Shown here: positions 47,966 to 59,741 of the stretch, in pieces
Layout: the number at the start of each line of letters is the position of its first letter
Numbering within the stretch: position 1 is the stretch's first letter
Source: Ceratobasidium sp. AG-K
Lineage: Eukaryota > Basidiomycota > Agaricomycetes > Cantharellales > Ceratobasidiaceae
Assembly (NCBI GenBank): GCA_037039685.1
Contig: JAWNGF010000006.1
Coordinates: forward strand, 1,240,001 to 1,304,000
Direction: 5' to 3'
Length of the DNA: 64,000 bases
The notes under the pieces: generated by a model
Databases searched by the model: none
Seen by the model: the letters and a program-made list of their open reading frames with translations, nothing else
What the model was told of the DNA's origin: nothing
Made by a program: the position numbers and the translations under genes

Positions 47966-49476
47966 GGTGAGATGAGCCAAGGGGAGCTGAGCGACGCAGG
48001 AATGCGATGTCGTTGGTCGTTGGCGTGAAGCCTTTTTCTACTCGCCGTAGAGCCTCAGATGACCTCGCTGCAATGTGAACCATGCAGGCTGCATGCGCTC
48101 GCGAACTGGAGGGAAGAAGGTTGCGCGACTGTACGGCATCGGGGAACGCGATAAGAAGCGCCGCGCCAAGGAGCGTTTAATCCAGATTCCAGTACCATCG
48201 TGACCAAAGTGTATGATAGCCTGATATATAAGCGAGAGAAGGCGCTGATAGGCCGCATAAATAGATTGGCTTACCTGATCACACCCATATATGTTGATTC
48301 CTTCCTTCTCCGGATGATAGCGGCTACGGGAGCGGGTTCTTTGATGCAAACAGCATGATACAGTAGACGGATTTTGGAGCAGAGTGGTTCTGTAATTATC
48401 AATGCTTGGCGTACAGCGCGTGCTCCAGGGAAGTTGGACTCACATGGATACACAGAGTCGAACGCTTTAGCGGACACCTTCATCCTCCGAGATGCTTCGT
48501 GTCGTGCTCGGGTGGGGAGTGAGAGCAGAGTAAGCACTTCTGCCGTCAAGCATCCGGAATCCGCAGCAGCGAACCGCCTGTGAAGCACAAGTGCACCTCA
48601 CGCATGGGAAACGACAGAGCTGTTGTATTGGAGATTATCAAGCTAGTAGGAGCGTTGATGTTAAAACTGGTTATAAGAGTTTGATCTCATAGTACTAACT
48701 GGAGCGAACACGGGACCTACATCTGGCCGCTCTTGACAAGAAACCATGTGGTTCGACAAAAATGGGAAGAACTTACCTTTATTAATATAACTCGACATGG
48801 ATGGTACTTGCAACGCCACTAAACGCAACCATCGTGTTTTCGAATTCGTAGCTACTGACACGAGATTCAATATGATTGAGGTCTGTAAGCTATTATAAAG
48901 CTACTCACCAGTCCTTGGGCGTGCATCAAATGGAAGCGCACTTCAGGCTGACACTAACACTAATGTCATTTTCGCATTTCTCAGCATGCGTGGTTGGGTT
49001 CATTCCAGGTTATCGCCCGATGCTCGGCGACGGGTTTGAAAATCCCAGGCCACACAGTAGACGCGGAGAGTTGATTGCAGTAGCACTTGATTATAAGATC
49101 CTTTCAGAAAGGCTGGTTGATATTGTTGGCGGTGGAATCGGCAGCGAATTCAGAGGTCGGATAGCCAAAGGTGCAAAGGCATGTACATGGAAAGAGCCTC
49201 TTTCACGAAATAGATTACTCGAGAGGTGCGTTTGAGCCATCATATAATGCGTTTCTGATTACTAGTTATAGGCGACGAGGATTTCAATTTGACGATCATG
49301 AACGCTGATGGTGAGGTTAAACGCGTTAACACTGGGTTGCTTGGCGCTTGATGAGCCTCGCTCCACCAATCAAGAGCCGGTTACATAAGATCCTTCTCTG
49401 ACAGCCACCACCACATCGACACGGCCGTGCCCGACCGCTATCTAGAAATAAACTCTGCTTTCTCTCATACTCGAGC
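47966..49476. other. Divergent intergenic region; no gene supported
   Basis: Upstream of the deuterolysin gene and of the coiled-coil gene. Open frames on both strands lack signatures. Confidence 0.4.
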
Positions 49477-50305
49477 ATGCCAGCGAAAATGAATGTATAT
49501 GAGGACGACAGCGGTCCCTCGTCGCCTTCATTATCCTTGGCGGACTTTGATTATGACTCCGAGTCGCCCCTGGATCGTCCCCACACCGTAGTTCCTGCGT
49601 CCCAAGGCTCCCGGCCCATGTGAGTCTTTGACCAACTACTGGGTACAAGGCTTCATCACTGACAGCACGACACCATAGGCGCTCCTCGCCGCAGACCATG
49701 ACCACCAACGCCACGAGACCGCTGATTTTCCCAAACCCACCCACAGACGTCGCGACTCAATCGGACATTTCCTCTCTACGCGAACTGGTCGAGCGCAACT
49801 TCGGTCAGCTCCAAGCCCAGATTGTGGCTGCCAACCCTCCCCCAGCGCCCGCTGAGAACCTCTCCAACGCACTCCGCGCCGAGCTCGCCGTGCAAATGGC
49901 CAAGACGTCCATCTTGGAAGAGGAAATCCTCAAACTGCGTGCCGAGAAACAGGCTTTACGGGCCGTGCTCGACAAGACAGAGAGCGGGTCTGGGACGCAA
50001 AAGGATCTGAACTCGGCCAATCTGGAGTTGCAACGCGTGTACGTCGAGCGACAGGGGTTGTGGGACGAGCGTGCTGCGCTTTGGAAGGAGAGGGGCGAAC
50101 TGTGGGAGGAGCGCGGCGATTTGTGGAAGTGAGTATCGATTCGTAAAGTTACTGTCTATCCAATAGCTAACGGACTCTCGTGACTACTAGGGAGAGGCAG
50201 TCGTTGTATGATGAGCGGAAAGACTTGTGGTGCGAGCGGGATGCGCTCAAGGTGAAATGCAACCAGCTGGCGGGGCGTGCGTCCTCGCCGAAGCCGTCAG
50301 AGTAG
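49477..50305 (+). CDS. Small coiled-coil protein with W-x-E-R heptads
   Basis: Three exons with clean junctions: 49477 to about 49620, about 49679 to 50129, and about 50191 to 50305. The N-terminus (MPAKMNVYEDDSGPSSPSLS) is acidic and disordered. Then SLRELVERNFGQLQAQIVAA and a long helix ALRAELAVQMAKTSILEEEI lead to an exact seven-residue repeat: GLWDERA, ALWKERG, ELWEERG, DLWKERQ, SLYDERK, DLWCERD. It ends CNQLAGRASSPKPSE. The repeat crosses the last intron in register. A dimeric or higher-order coiled coil with Leu-Trp core pairs is expected. I do not recognise the family; the function is unknown. Confidence 0.8.
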
Positions 50306-51285
50306 GCGTTGTGATCTCAGCGTCCTCGAAAGATGGCTGGTTTAGCTAAGACCAGTGTATTGATACCGAGCGCGTTGGCGTATGTATTTATAGTAATTGG
50401 GTATTTCGAAATCCAGGTGTTCTGTGTTGACCCGTGTTAGCATCTATTCATTTTGGAGAATCTCACAACGCAAATGCCAAAATGAAACTCAGTTTTCGTA
50501 GTAAACGACTCGAGCGAGATGCTCAGCGCGATCGATCACCTTATTGGTCACTTGTGGAATTGGCAATAGCCCCAGATGTTCAGCATTTCTCAGCGACACC
50601 ACCACCCCGCTAGTAATCAACCGCTCTGGGGGCTCATCGCCTAGATGTCTACATACCTGAATATATCATCTAAAATCGTATTTAATTTCCCACATTACCT
50701 CGCCTCGGAGTGGCATGGAGCGGACTCATATTTGATCGGTCGAACCTTCATATACGACCCAAACTCGTCTATGTTTCGCCATATGTCCTGCTGCCAATCG
50801 GCTACAATGCATTCCGACGCCTTGATAATGAAGATTGGGACCCCTCATTCTCTTAACCAATACCTTTATGTAGCATAAAGAATTTTTTTGATGACGTATG
50901 GAAACACAACATCCTCTCCTCTATCCACAAGCCTGACGTCTCGTTGTCGTTGATAACATCTAACTTACTGGGCTAATTATTGGCGGGTGCTTTTACGCCA
51001 TATTTGTTCCTGGCGAAGCGGGCGGCCTTTGTCGCTCGGAAAAAGAAACTGAAGGGCTCACGCTTATTTCCTGGATACCACTGCACAGGACCAAATGACG
51101 TAACGCCACACATTTAAACCTTTTGCATGCGCAAGATCTCTACAAATGATTAGGCTAGATGAAGGGTAAGTCGTCAATAACCTGGTAATGACTGACAAAC
51201 TCCCGACTGTTCTTGGCAAAAGTTACCGCCTTCATATAGCCTACTCTCTCTCCGAGTCTTTCATCCACCCGGAATCCACTCGGAA
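50306..51285. other. Intergenic; no gene supported
   Basis: 3' flank of the coiled-coil gene and upstream of the Hsp70-like remnant. Nothing recognised. Confidence 0.4.
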
Positions 51286-51760
51286 ATGAAGAATTTTGAA
51301 GAGGGACTTTGGAGCCACCCCGCCAAGATCGTTCTGGGAATCGATATTGGAACGACGCACAGTGCTGTCTCGTTCGCCTACCCCCATCCCGGTTAGCATC
51401 GTTTGCATAACAACCAGATAGATTCATAGGCCGTGCTCTAACGTATTATTTACAGGTGGCCCACAATCGCTTCATAGGGTGACCGCCTCCAGCCCAGAAA
51501 TCTCAAAAGGAAGGGAGTAAGATCCCTACCCTTGTTTATTACCGTGCCGATCACAACGTGAGCATATATTCTCTCTATACTCTCCAAGTTTAATTAAAAT
51601 ACCTTGGAAAGGCCGTATCATTTGGAGCTGAAGTCTTGAAGCCATTGGTTTTAGAACAAGCCGGGGACGAAAAGTGGCAACTCGCTCGCCACTTCAAAAT
51701 GCACCTACATACCAAATCAATGCAGCAAATATGCAACCTGAGAGCACAACGTAGGCGGTT
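51286..51760 (+). pseudogene. Hsp70-like ATPase gene remnant
   Basis: Starts MKNFEEGLWSHPAKIVLGID and continues with the phosphate-1 motif GIDIGTTHSAVSFAY of the actin/Hsp70 ATPase superfamily. After an intron come PQSLHRVTA, a frame change, then KIPTLVYYRADHN, and after another intron KAVSFGAEVLKPLVLEQAGD and EKWQLARHFKMHLHTKSMQ. This is the order found in the large fungal Hsp70-like family expanded in basidiomycetes. The reading frame breaks between HRVTA and KIPTL, and nothing of the remaining ATPase or C-terminal domain is recognisable downstream, so only the first fifth or so survives. Confidence 0.75.
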
Positions 51761-53329
51761 CTGAATTGTTTCTTGGTTAACCAGGCCTAATATATCCCCT
51801 GGCCTTACCCTTTGGCGTTCTTCTACTCAAGATCTAAACCGACTTCATGGCTGACATCGCCGTGACATGATTCGCAAACCATTACGAGAACGCTGACTAC
51901 TGGAATAACCCCCTTTCTAGGAGTAGCCAACTTTTCTCCGAGGTGAGTCTGCCCGTATAGTGGCTTATTCGCCCGTTCTGATATGGATATTGCGGCCGCA
52001 GGCCTAGTGGGTAGATACTAGCCTGCATGTCTAGCACCGGGATGCATCTGAAGTACCGTGCTGTCACATACCCGGAGTCTTGTCCAATTTCGACTCACTA
52101 AGACACGGTCAGGTTTGAATGCTACCAACCTAAACGCGGGTATTCGCTCTTTAACATACTGCCTAGGCTACATGCTGTCTCGCCAGCCTCATTTCTTCTC
52201 GGTGTAGCGACTTCTCTAGCATTCTGGTATTTATCAAGCTTTGTAAGTCTTGGTGCATTTAATCAATCATTTCCTAACACGAGCGCGCAGAACCGCTCGT
52301 ACGCCGCCCCGATTAGGTTTTCAGGACATCCCCAGCGACATTGTGGGAGACTTTGCCACCATTTGGATCGGCATATCTCTTTGACAGGAGCACAAGAGAA
52401 ACGACGAAGATGACAAACCAAGAAGCAAGACCAGCACCCCACCGCTAGAAATCTTAATGCTGCCCCTGCTTGTACCTGGCTTGGAAGGCATCATAGGCGA
52501 CTTGTGGCGATACCGTGCATGCTGGACAAACTGAAGCGTAGAGTTTACCGCACGGGATGAGCGCTGGCTTCTACTAATCTATCAAGGAAACTGCTAACTG
52601 AATAATAGCAAACTTGCCGGGAAGCTTTGTCGAATGGTTTGATGTTGGGTGTATCGGAATTTTTTGACTTGTAGAATTCTATTGGAGGCGGCGTTTTGAC
52701 AGGGTATACCATGTCCCGAGGGGGCTCACCTCGTCGCGTGCGTTTAGGTTCAAGCGAGTTCGAGTGTTCGTACGCTTCTCGGGGGCGAATCTCACACCTC
52801 AAATTGAGTCCGAGATCTGCACCTACCGGTTACTGTTCTCACATCCCGAAGAGTACATTATTCACAAGAACATAGGCTTTCCCGGGGCTCTCAATTGCAT
52901 CCTCGAGGTCAATCTTACATTTGGTAGTCTAGAGCCCATGAGTACATCATATAGTTTAAGGAATACAGTCACAATTGATACGTTCTAAATTTAGGTTACA
53001 GAGTGTGCCCAACCTGGCTGCCCATTGAGTTCAAATTACGCGATTATTTTTCCGTACGGTTGTTCCTCCCGGTTTAGGCCTTAGGGGCGCGCTTTATTCG
53101 CCTGTTCGGTTGGCGGCTCGGATCAGCTCCGGTGCTGGTCCATCGCATACAACTACCATTTCACGGGACTGGCGACTTGGACCACCCCCTAATGACTCCT
53201 GAGTCCCTCCGAAATATATCACCCGTGCGTGGGGGTCTTGAAGGCCAGCGCTCAACGCTCCCCCGGTTCCCACAGCTTTGAAGCCAGGTGAGCCCGGATG
53301 TTAGCAGCTCATGTACAACTGACAATCTC
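51761..53329. other. Unassigned; probably decayed sequence
   Basis: No continuation of the Hsp70-like gene could be read. Short open frames only. Confidence 0.4.
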
Positions 53330-53948
53330 GAGCGAGCTTTAGTATCAAGGCTGATGGCTTGTAGCCGTTGAGCTACCCGCACCGTCGATTCCTGTGAGTC
53401 TGTTGCTTCATGCACTGCACCGGGCTGCTAACCTAATCCTCGATAGAAACTGTAATTCCGTTTGCGACCCATAGGGCCCTCCCCTCGCTCGCTATTCCTA
53501 CGGTGTTTGTGGGTAGGTTGGACGCACCGAGAGGGATGAGGGCTATGTCCATCTCCTTGTCGTACTCTGTGCGCGAGAGCTACTGGTTTGGTTTCGAGGG
53601 TCAGGTGTTTCGAATGGCTGGCGATCTCGAACGAGCGTCAGGGCGGATAGCCGTGGCGGCAGCTGGGCGCTACCCGCACCGTTGATTCTTGTGAGCGCGT
53701 TTCTTCAAGCACTTCACTGGGCTAATAACCCAATCCTTGAAAGAAACTGTAATTCCGTTTGCGACCCATAGGACCCTCCCCTCGCTCGCTATTCCTACGG
53801 TGTCTGTGGGTAGGTTGGACGCACCGAGAGGGATGTGGGCTATGTCCATCTCCTTGTCGTACTCTGTGCGCGAGAGCTACTGGTTTGGTTTCAAGGGTCG
53901 GGTGTTTCGAATGGCTGACGATCTCGAACGAGCGTCAGAGCGGGTAGC
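53330..53948 (+). repeat. 297-bp direct tandem repeat, about two copies
   Basis: One whole unit is 53446-53742 and a second, partial unit is 53743-53948; both begin GAAACTGTAATTCCGTTTGC and are nearly identical over about 205 bp. A diverged piece of the unit's end (CTACCCGCACCGTCGATTCC...) precedes them at about 53330-53445. Each unit contains an open frame (SLSYSVRESYWFGFxGxVFR) that I cannot assign. Confidence 0.85.
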
Positions 53949-54357
53949 ATCGGGACCCTGAAAATATCCGAACTTCAAGTTAGAAGAAACCTAATGGCAC
54001 GTCTGGATGTAGTGGATCGCTTGTGGCTAACTCGCCAGTAGACAGACCACTCGATTGGGCGCTCACTACCGGGACACATAACAACAACTATTTTCCTTTG
54101 GTAATGATCTTTTCACTGACCGTTTCCTTGTGAACAGAAATGCATTGATCTTCGACTGCGATACTCACTGGCTTTGTATTGCCCACATCTTGGTAAGCTC
54201 TTCTTAGCTTTGGTAGTCTCATGCCCACACAAATCCGCATATAGCATCCTACCGACATTTGCCTCACGATGAAACAGTTGATAAGAAGCCCCACGTGTGC
54301 AGAAGATCTAGAAGACCTTGGTGGAGACAATTCTGACTCAACATTGGTGAGTCTCTG
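53949..54357. other. Unassigned stretch
   Basis: No gene or repeat recognised. Confidence 0.4.
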
Positions 54358-54425
54358 CTCAGCAAAAATCGGGGATAGCGCGGAGGGCTCCGGAGCCCCC
54401 CGCAGCGTTTTCGATTTTCGCTGAG
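54358..54425. repeat. 68-bp near-perfect palindrome (MITE-like)
   Basis: CTCAGCAAAAATCG at the left pairs with CGATTTTCGCTGAG at the right, and the centre GGGCTCCGGAGCCC is itself self-complementary. The transcript would form one long hairpin. It shares ends and core with the repeat at 25969-26100. Confidence 0.75.
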
Positions 54426-55199
54426 TGGTTTGGCTCTAAGACTCCGTTTTGCTAAGGTTTACCGGCCTATAGGCTGCTCTAAGGGTGAAGTTGGGCGGAT
54501 GGGGGAGGGGCGCTATTATGCGGCTGGGGAGTGTCGTTGTCCCGCTGTTTCATCGACTGTAACATCCTTGGGCCATGTGGGCAATTGCATTCATGCGCCG
54601 GGCGGGCGGGGTGGCTGATATTTCAATCCAAAATATCGCCGGGTTATTTTATTGGTGTGATTCTTTGAGTCTTCGATTGTAAAAACCAGCGCAAATGTGT
54701 ATGCGCTCGGTTAAGATGAACCCAGCTACCAGAGAACGTTTGACCCAAAGTCGCAAATGACGCAACCTTCGACTGAGCCGAATGCGGTAGGAGTACCACG
54801 CGCTGATGTTCACGGAAACAGAGATGAATGTCCTAGACCCAGCCCAGCTTCATCTACCAATGAAAGGGCGCACATTCGACCCCACTTTAGCCATGAGAGC
54901 AAGCGCCAAGGACCCTGTAAATATATACATCGTACCCCCAACCTTCCTAATACTCCTGTCTCTCTTTCACTGCAAACACGCCAATCTTTTACTAGGAACA
55001 CCACGGTGGGGTGCCACAGAACGCAGAGGAGTTCGAGGCAGAGCCGTTGCCCGAAGGAGGTGCATCTTTGGTCCCACTACCTCCCAAGCAGCAGCTGATA
55101 TTTATTGATTATAGGGCTGGTGGCTCGACTCACTATTCGATTTCCTGATGGTAAATCCCACTTGTTTGGGCAGCTAGGGGGTCAGAGGGAGAGGTTTTT
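54426..55199. other. Unassigned stretch
   Basis: Open frames (plus 54757-55108) show no domain. It could include 5' exons of the possible gene that follows. Confidence 0.35.
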
Positions 55200-55935
55200 G
55201 GGTGGTAAGCAGGCCCGGAGAGCGCTCTATAGAAGAGCTCTTAGTCTGTGGAACCCATCTTCTACCCAGCCATCCAAAGCGCCTCCCTCGCCTACTCCCG
55301 GCCCCTCCAACACTCCAAATTTGCCCCACGACAGTCCCCCCAGCGATATTTCATCGGTACAATCAGTACCAACCCCCAGCCTGGCACGTCTGTGGGCGTT
55401 GAAGCTGAGACTCGCAGCCGGGTCCCGAGACACAAACTCTCAGCAGGAATCCTCGAGCGGAGCAAAGCATTCTCTAGAATTGCAGTTATTCCGCCAATCC
55501 AGGTCGAAACGACAACCCCCGCTCCTCCAGAAGTCCACATGCGTAGTTTCAGCAATAAATACTTCTTGGGAAAGCGGCCGATACGTTCCGAAGACGAGGA
55601 GGGTTCAGTGGCGGATGCACAACCCCGCAAGATGCACGGCAGGGGCTACCGCGCAATCCTGGCGGGTATGTCCTTTGTTTCTCTAGATTCGATCGTACTT
55701 AACTTTGTATCTATTAGCATATTGTTATGAATCGGGGCGCACCCAGCCCTCAGTGCTACACCAGATGCAAGTGGGTGAGGCGGGACTGTCTGGCCAATCC
55801 TTTTATCGTATCTCCATGTTTGTAGACACGGAGCGCTTCGCATTGCGAAGAGCTCACGATAGTATTGATGTCGCCGAGGAGCGGCTTTCAAAAAGGGTTC
55901 TGAAATCGTTTGGCATCCGCCCAAAGAGGAGGTAG
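55200..55935 (+). CDS. Possible small spliced gene, unknown protein
   Basis: A plus-strand frame open from about 55245 reads PIFYPAIQSASLAYSRPLQ, then RYFIGTISTNPQPGTSVGVE, then FSNKYFLGKRPIRSEDEEGS, and RKMHGRGYRAILA. A good donor (GTATGT, about 55668) and acceptor (TATTAG, about 55718) join it in frame to AYCYESGRTQPSVLHQMQVG, then SFYRISMFVDTERFALRRAH and SKRVLKSFGIRPKRR, stop at about 55933. The in-frame splice over a normal-sized intron is the main support. No ATG is fixed: the frame probably begins after an acceptor near 55245. No domain recognised; the tail is basic. It could equally be a remnant. Confidence 0.35.
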
Positions 55936-56566
55936 GGGCATACGCCGTCCATGCTGCTGTTTTCTCCGCCTTTTATTCGTATTTGCTCCCTTAGATTCAC
56001 GGTCATTTTCTTGCAGTCTTTTTGTGTATTTTTAGACATGTAACAATCAGATGCTACTGGAATCCAAATATGTCAGAATGTGAGACGGGATCCCCTACGT
56101 AAATGAGGCACCTGCCATTTCCTGGTGTATGTTTTTCATACTCTGTTCCAGTAACACCGCCCCGCATATATAGGCCAACTTCTCTTCCGATGGCTCCACG
56201 CTCATAGGACACAATACCACAGACGCGTCCTAGCCTAAATCTATATTATTTACAGCCAGATTGCACAGATTTTCATAATCTAGGCATGCTTGGGACTTAA
56301 AATTCAGCCAGGGGCAGTTATTGAATTTGAGTACACGTCTTGACAACCACAAGCTCTCCTTGCTAACCAATCGACATTATTCCTTAGGTCGCCACCCGGC
56401 ATCCGAGTGACCGAGTGATTGACATTTCTCCTGTCCGACGACTTTCGTCTAAATATGTGCTGGGGCTTGAGCCCTTAATAATGGCAGTCAGACTCGTTCG
56501 AGTGCATGGATTTGGGGTAAAACACACCGGCATTGGCTGTAAAATAGATATGTGTCCAAGCATTGC
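55936..56566. other. Intergenic; nothing recognised
   Basis: Upstream flank of the tRNA gene. No feature seen. Confidence 0.4.
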
Positions 56567-56665
56567 ACGCCGTTGGTGAAATGGTTATCATGCTTGCCTT
56601 CCATTGAACAGATTCCTTCTAAGTTCTGACAGCAAGCGGCATGGGTTCGATTCCCATACGGCGTA
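56567..56665 (+). tRNA. tRNA-Gly(UCC) with a 27-nt intron
   Basis: Acceptor stem ACGCCGT pairs with ACGGCGT (56658-56664), with discriminator A. D-arm GTGA/TCAT, anticodon stem CTTGC (56593-56597) pairs with GCAAG (56632-56636), T-arm ATGGG-TTCGATT-CCCAT. The anticodon TCC is at 56600-56602, followed by A37. The intron, 56604-56630, lies one base after the anticodon, the usual eukaryotic position. The D-loop/anticodon phrase GGTTATCAT...CTTCCA matches fungal tRNA-Gly(UCC) as I know it. The exons are 56567-56603 and 56631-56665. Confidence 0.88.
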
Positions 56666-56668
56666 CTC

Positions 56669-56673
56669 TTTTT
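56669..56673 (+). terminator. RNA polymerase III terminator
   Basis: A run of five T starting 4 nt after the tRNA. Confidence 0.7.
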
Positions 56674-57594
56674 ACAGTCCTTCTGACGATATATTTGACC
56701 GACGAAGCATACGGTCTCTTTTATGGGGGGCCTAAGCAGCCTCAGAGCGTTCCTGAAAAATTCTTAAATCTTAGCACGTGGTTTCCGACCGGTTGCAATT
56801 TGTTGCACGGGATTGCTCGCAGTGCCAACGTAGTATTAGATGATGAACAAACGATCCAGTATATTTGGCCGGATGCCTCTCGGCTCTATTGCAACACTGC
56901 ATCCCAGTTATGTTCAAGTAATAATTTTATATCTCATTCGCAAAACAAAAGAGGCAGAACCCATCCTCAACCAGCCCCTAGTCCTCAACTAACTCGAGTT
57001 CTCATCCTCACGAAGACAAACATACAATCTCAATTCCATTCCCTCCGTATCAATACTCTCGAGATCGTCCCCCGCCATTGCTTGATTGAGGGTCAGCCTA
57101 TGGATTCTGGTTGTGTGTATGTGTTTGCTCAGCCGTAGCAAGGCGCTTGCACGTGATCCGGGCGGGTCCTCGGTCCCTTACTGATGGCCATTGCTCGACG
57201 GAGGTACGAGAGTCTGGTTTACCTGGCTAGACGGAGGGGCCTCTTAGCACTTGGCGGCAAGGTCTGGAGCTCGAGAGGCGAGCCTCAATTCTTGGCCCTA
57301 CATACCCTCGCCGAGGTGTTTCGAGCGCCCATCAAGTCCTTTCAGTACTCCCCAACCAGTTGACTCAATTACACTCACAGCCCACCTCGGTCATTCTTTA
57401 AGCGCCCGATCTCAACATATTTGAGCCGTGACCGGAGTACCACCCCAATCACTTCGTGTACTTCCAAACTCGTACTAGCACCCTGATAATCTCGATTTTC
57501 TTATTCAGGCGCATATGTTTTAGTTGGGCACGTTTTGTCAGGCGAAAAGATAAAATCCCCACCCAGTCGAGTCTTCCCTTGAACGCGCCCCACG
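56674..57594. other. Intergenic; nothing recognised
   Basis: Contains an open frame running through the tRNA (to about 57138) that is not supported as a gene, and the upstream region of the first P450. Confidence 0.4.
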
Positions 57595-59741
57595 ATGATT
57601 ACCCTCGCCCCGGCTATTGCGATCGTGGTCACAACTCTTGGGTTGCTACTCAAGTTGACTTATCGTGCTGCCTTGCCAATGCCTCCTGGTCCCCCAACAA
57701 AGTTTCTTCTGGGGAATGCCCTCGAGGTAAGTCCAACCCTTCCCACATCCAGAGCTAACTAAATATCGGATAGATAAGAAACTCAAAGTACCTGTGGTTG
57801 AAACTTGACGAGTATTCTCGGTCGTATGGTATGAGGCTTGTGTGTTTGATCTGCCGCGTTTGACTAGTTCACAGGTGGTATAATCACGTGTTGGCTTCTC
57901 AGACGACCCCTGGTCGCCTTGAGCGATCCTACGCTTATTACTGAACTCTTGGAGAAACGAGCCGCTAGTTTTTCGAGTCGCCCGCCGGTAATGATGGCAA
58001 AGCTGTGAGTCTTTGCGCCCACTGGATTTGTATGATGGTTAAAATATTGGATTAGCGCCGGCTGGAGCGACAGTATCTTGTTTACACCCTACGGACCAAG
58101 GCTTCGAACGTACCGTAAACTCTTCCATCAAACGTTCAACCCTCGCGCCACACTAGACTTTCAATCTCTCCAAATTGCGGAAGTCAAAAAGTTTATGAAC
58201 CGTCTAGCAAAGGAGCCCGTAGATTTCTTGAAACACACCCAGTTGTAAGTAGGCATTCCTTGAGTTTCTCTGGCGGATTGTAATCTTCGAGTAGGTTAGC
58301 TGCGAGTGTTGCAATCCGAATCACTTATGGTTACGCTCCACACGACTCAAATGACAAGTTCATTCAGTCGGCCGAGGAATTCATGGCTGCGGCTAGCGAA
58401 GGTAATAAGTACAGCGGTCAGTCAGTGCATTAAACCTAACCTGGGTGATTTAGCTACAATTCCTGGTCGTTGGCTGGTCGAAAGCATGCCGATTTGTATG
58501 TCATACACGAAAAATACTACATATATGAACTCATGCCCGTTTAGTACGTTACATTCCCTCGTGGTTCCCGGGCGCTACTTTCAAACAAAAGACCGAGGAG
58601 TGGGCAAATATGACTGTTGGCTACCGGCAGGCGCCGTTTGACTTTGTCATACAGGATATGGTAGGTTCCCACACCTTATGGCTGTTACACACTATTTAAT
58701 GTTTGTAGGCAAAAGGCACTGCTGAACCTTCTTTTACCTCGAAGCTTTTGGATCGTGAGGACGGGAGTCAAGTCAGCGACGAGGACAAATATCTTATCAA
58801 AGTACGAGCCAGAACTAGTCAATTACCATCGGAAATAATGTTTCTGGCAGATTGTTGCCTCGAACATATATGGTGCGGCCGGAGATACGACCGCATCATT
58901 ACTTCAATCGTTCTTTTTAGCCATGACATTGCATCCCAATGTTCAGGTCAAAGCACAGGCGGAAATTGACGCATACTTCAAGTGCATTTCAACAGGAGGA
59001 CGCGTCTCGACTCGCATCTTGAAGATCCAAGACCGAGATGCTCTGCCTTACACCCGCGCCGTGGTTTCCGAAGTGATACGCTGGCATCCAGCCACCAACA
59101 TCGTTGCTCGTTATACAAACGACGACGAGGTTGTGGGGGATTACATGATTCCTCGAAACACGATGATCATCGGGAATCTGTGGTAGGTTCGAATCTGAGG
59201 TGCTAGGGCATCTAATAAATAACGTTGGTACCAAGGTCGATGCTTCATGACCCAGATAGGTATCCGGAGCCAGAAACCTTTTGGCCCGAACGGTTCCTTG
59301 GAGACGATCCAGCTCTGGATCCGGCTGATTTCGCGTTTGGTTTTGGGAGGAGGTTAGTTATTGGTATTGTTCTGTTTGAGAGTCGATCTTAAGCCCCGTC
59401 CTATCAAGACTATGCCCTGGGATACATATTGCGCAACAGTCGTTATGGCTTACGATCAGGTGGGCCTTATTCAGATTGCCGTTTACTTACCTATTGTAAC
59501 TATGTAACTTCCTAGCAATACGTTGGCGAACTTTACAATCCAAAAGGCCCGTTCGGTGGATGGCTCCGAGATAACGCCAAAGGAAGACTATACAACTGGC
59601 ATACTGAGGTATGTACCATAATAGAACCATGTAGACCAGCACCGTTAAGTAATCTATGCTCGCAGCCGTCCAGAACCTTTTGTATGCGCCATCCAAGTTC
59701 GGTCGCCTGCGTCAGCAGCGTTGATAGACGAAACTGAATGA
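57595..59741 (+). CDS. Cytochrome P450 monooxygenase, copy 1
   Basis: Membrane-anchored class II fungal P450. The start at 57595 gives anchor MITLAPAIAIVVTTLGLLLK and the proline hinge MPPGPPTKFLLGNALE. About a dozen small exons join in frame: KYLWLKLDEYSRSYG; GIITCWLLRRPLVALSDP; AGWSDSILFTPYGPRLRTYR; FHQTFNPRATLDFQSLQ; and so on. Key motifs: IYGAAGDTTASLLQSFFLAM (I-helix oxygen-binding AGxxT), SEVIRWHP (ExxR) with the following PERF block (FWPERFLGDDPALDP), and FGFGRRLCPG (heme-binding Cys), split by an intron. The C-terminal exon is PEPFVCAIQVRSPASAAL to the stop at 59741. The overall pattern is like basidiomycete P450s often labelled O-methylsterigmatocystin oxidoreductase-like; the substrate is unknown. 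Looks intact. Tandem paralogue of the next gene, with the same intron positions. Confidence 0.92.

Noticed and set aside
56641..57138. 165-codon open frame overlapping the tRNA
   Set aside because: It begins inside the tRNA T-arm and shows no domain; the tRNA explains the conserved part.
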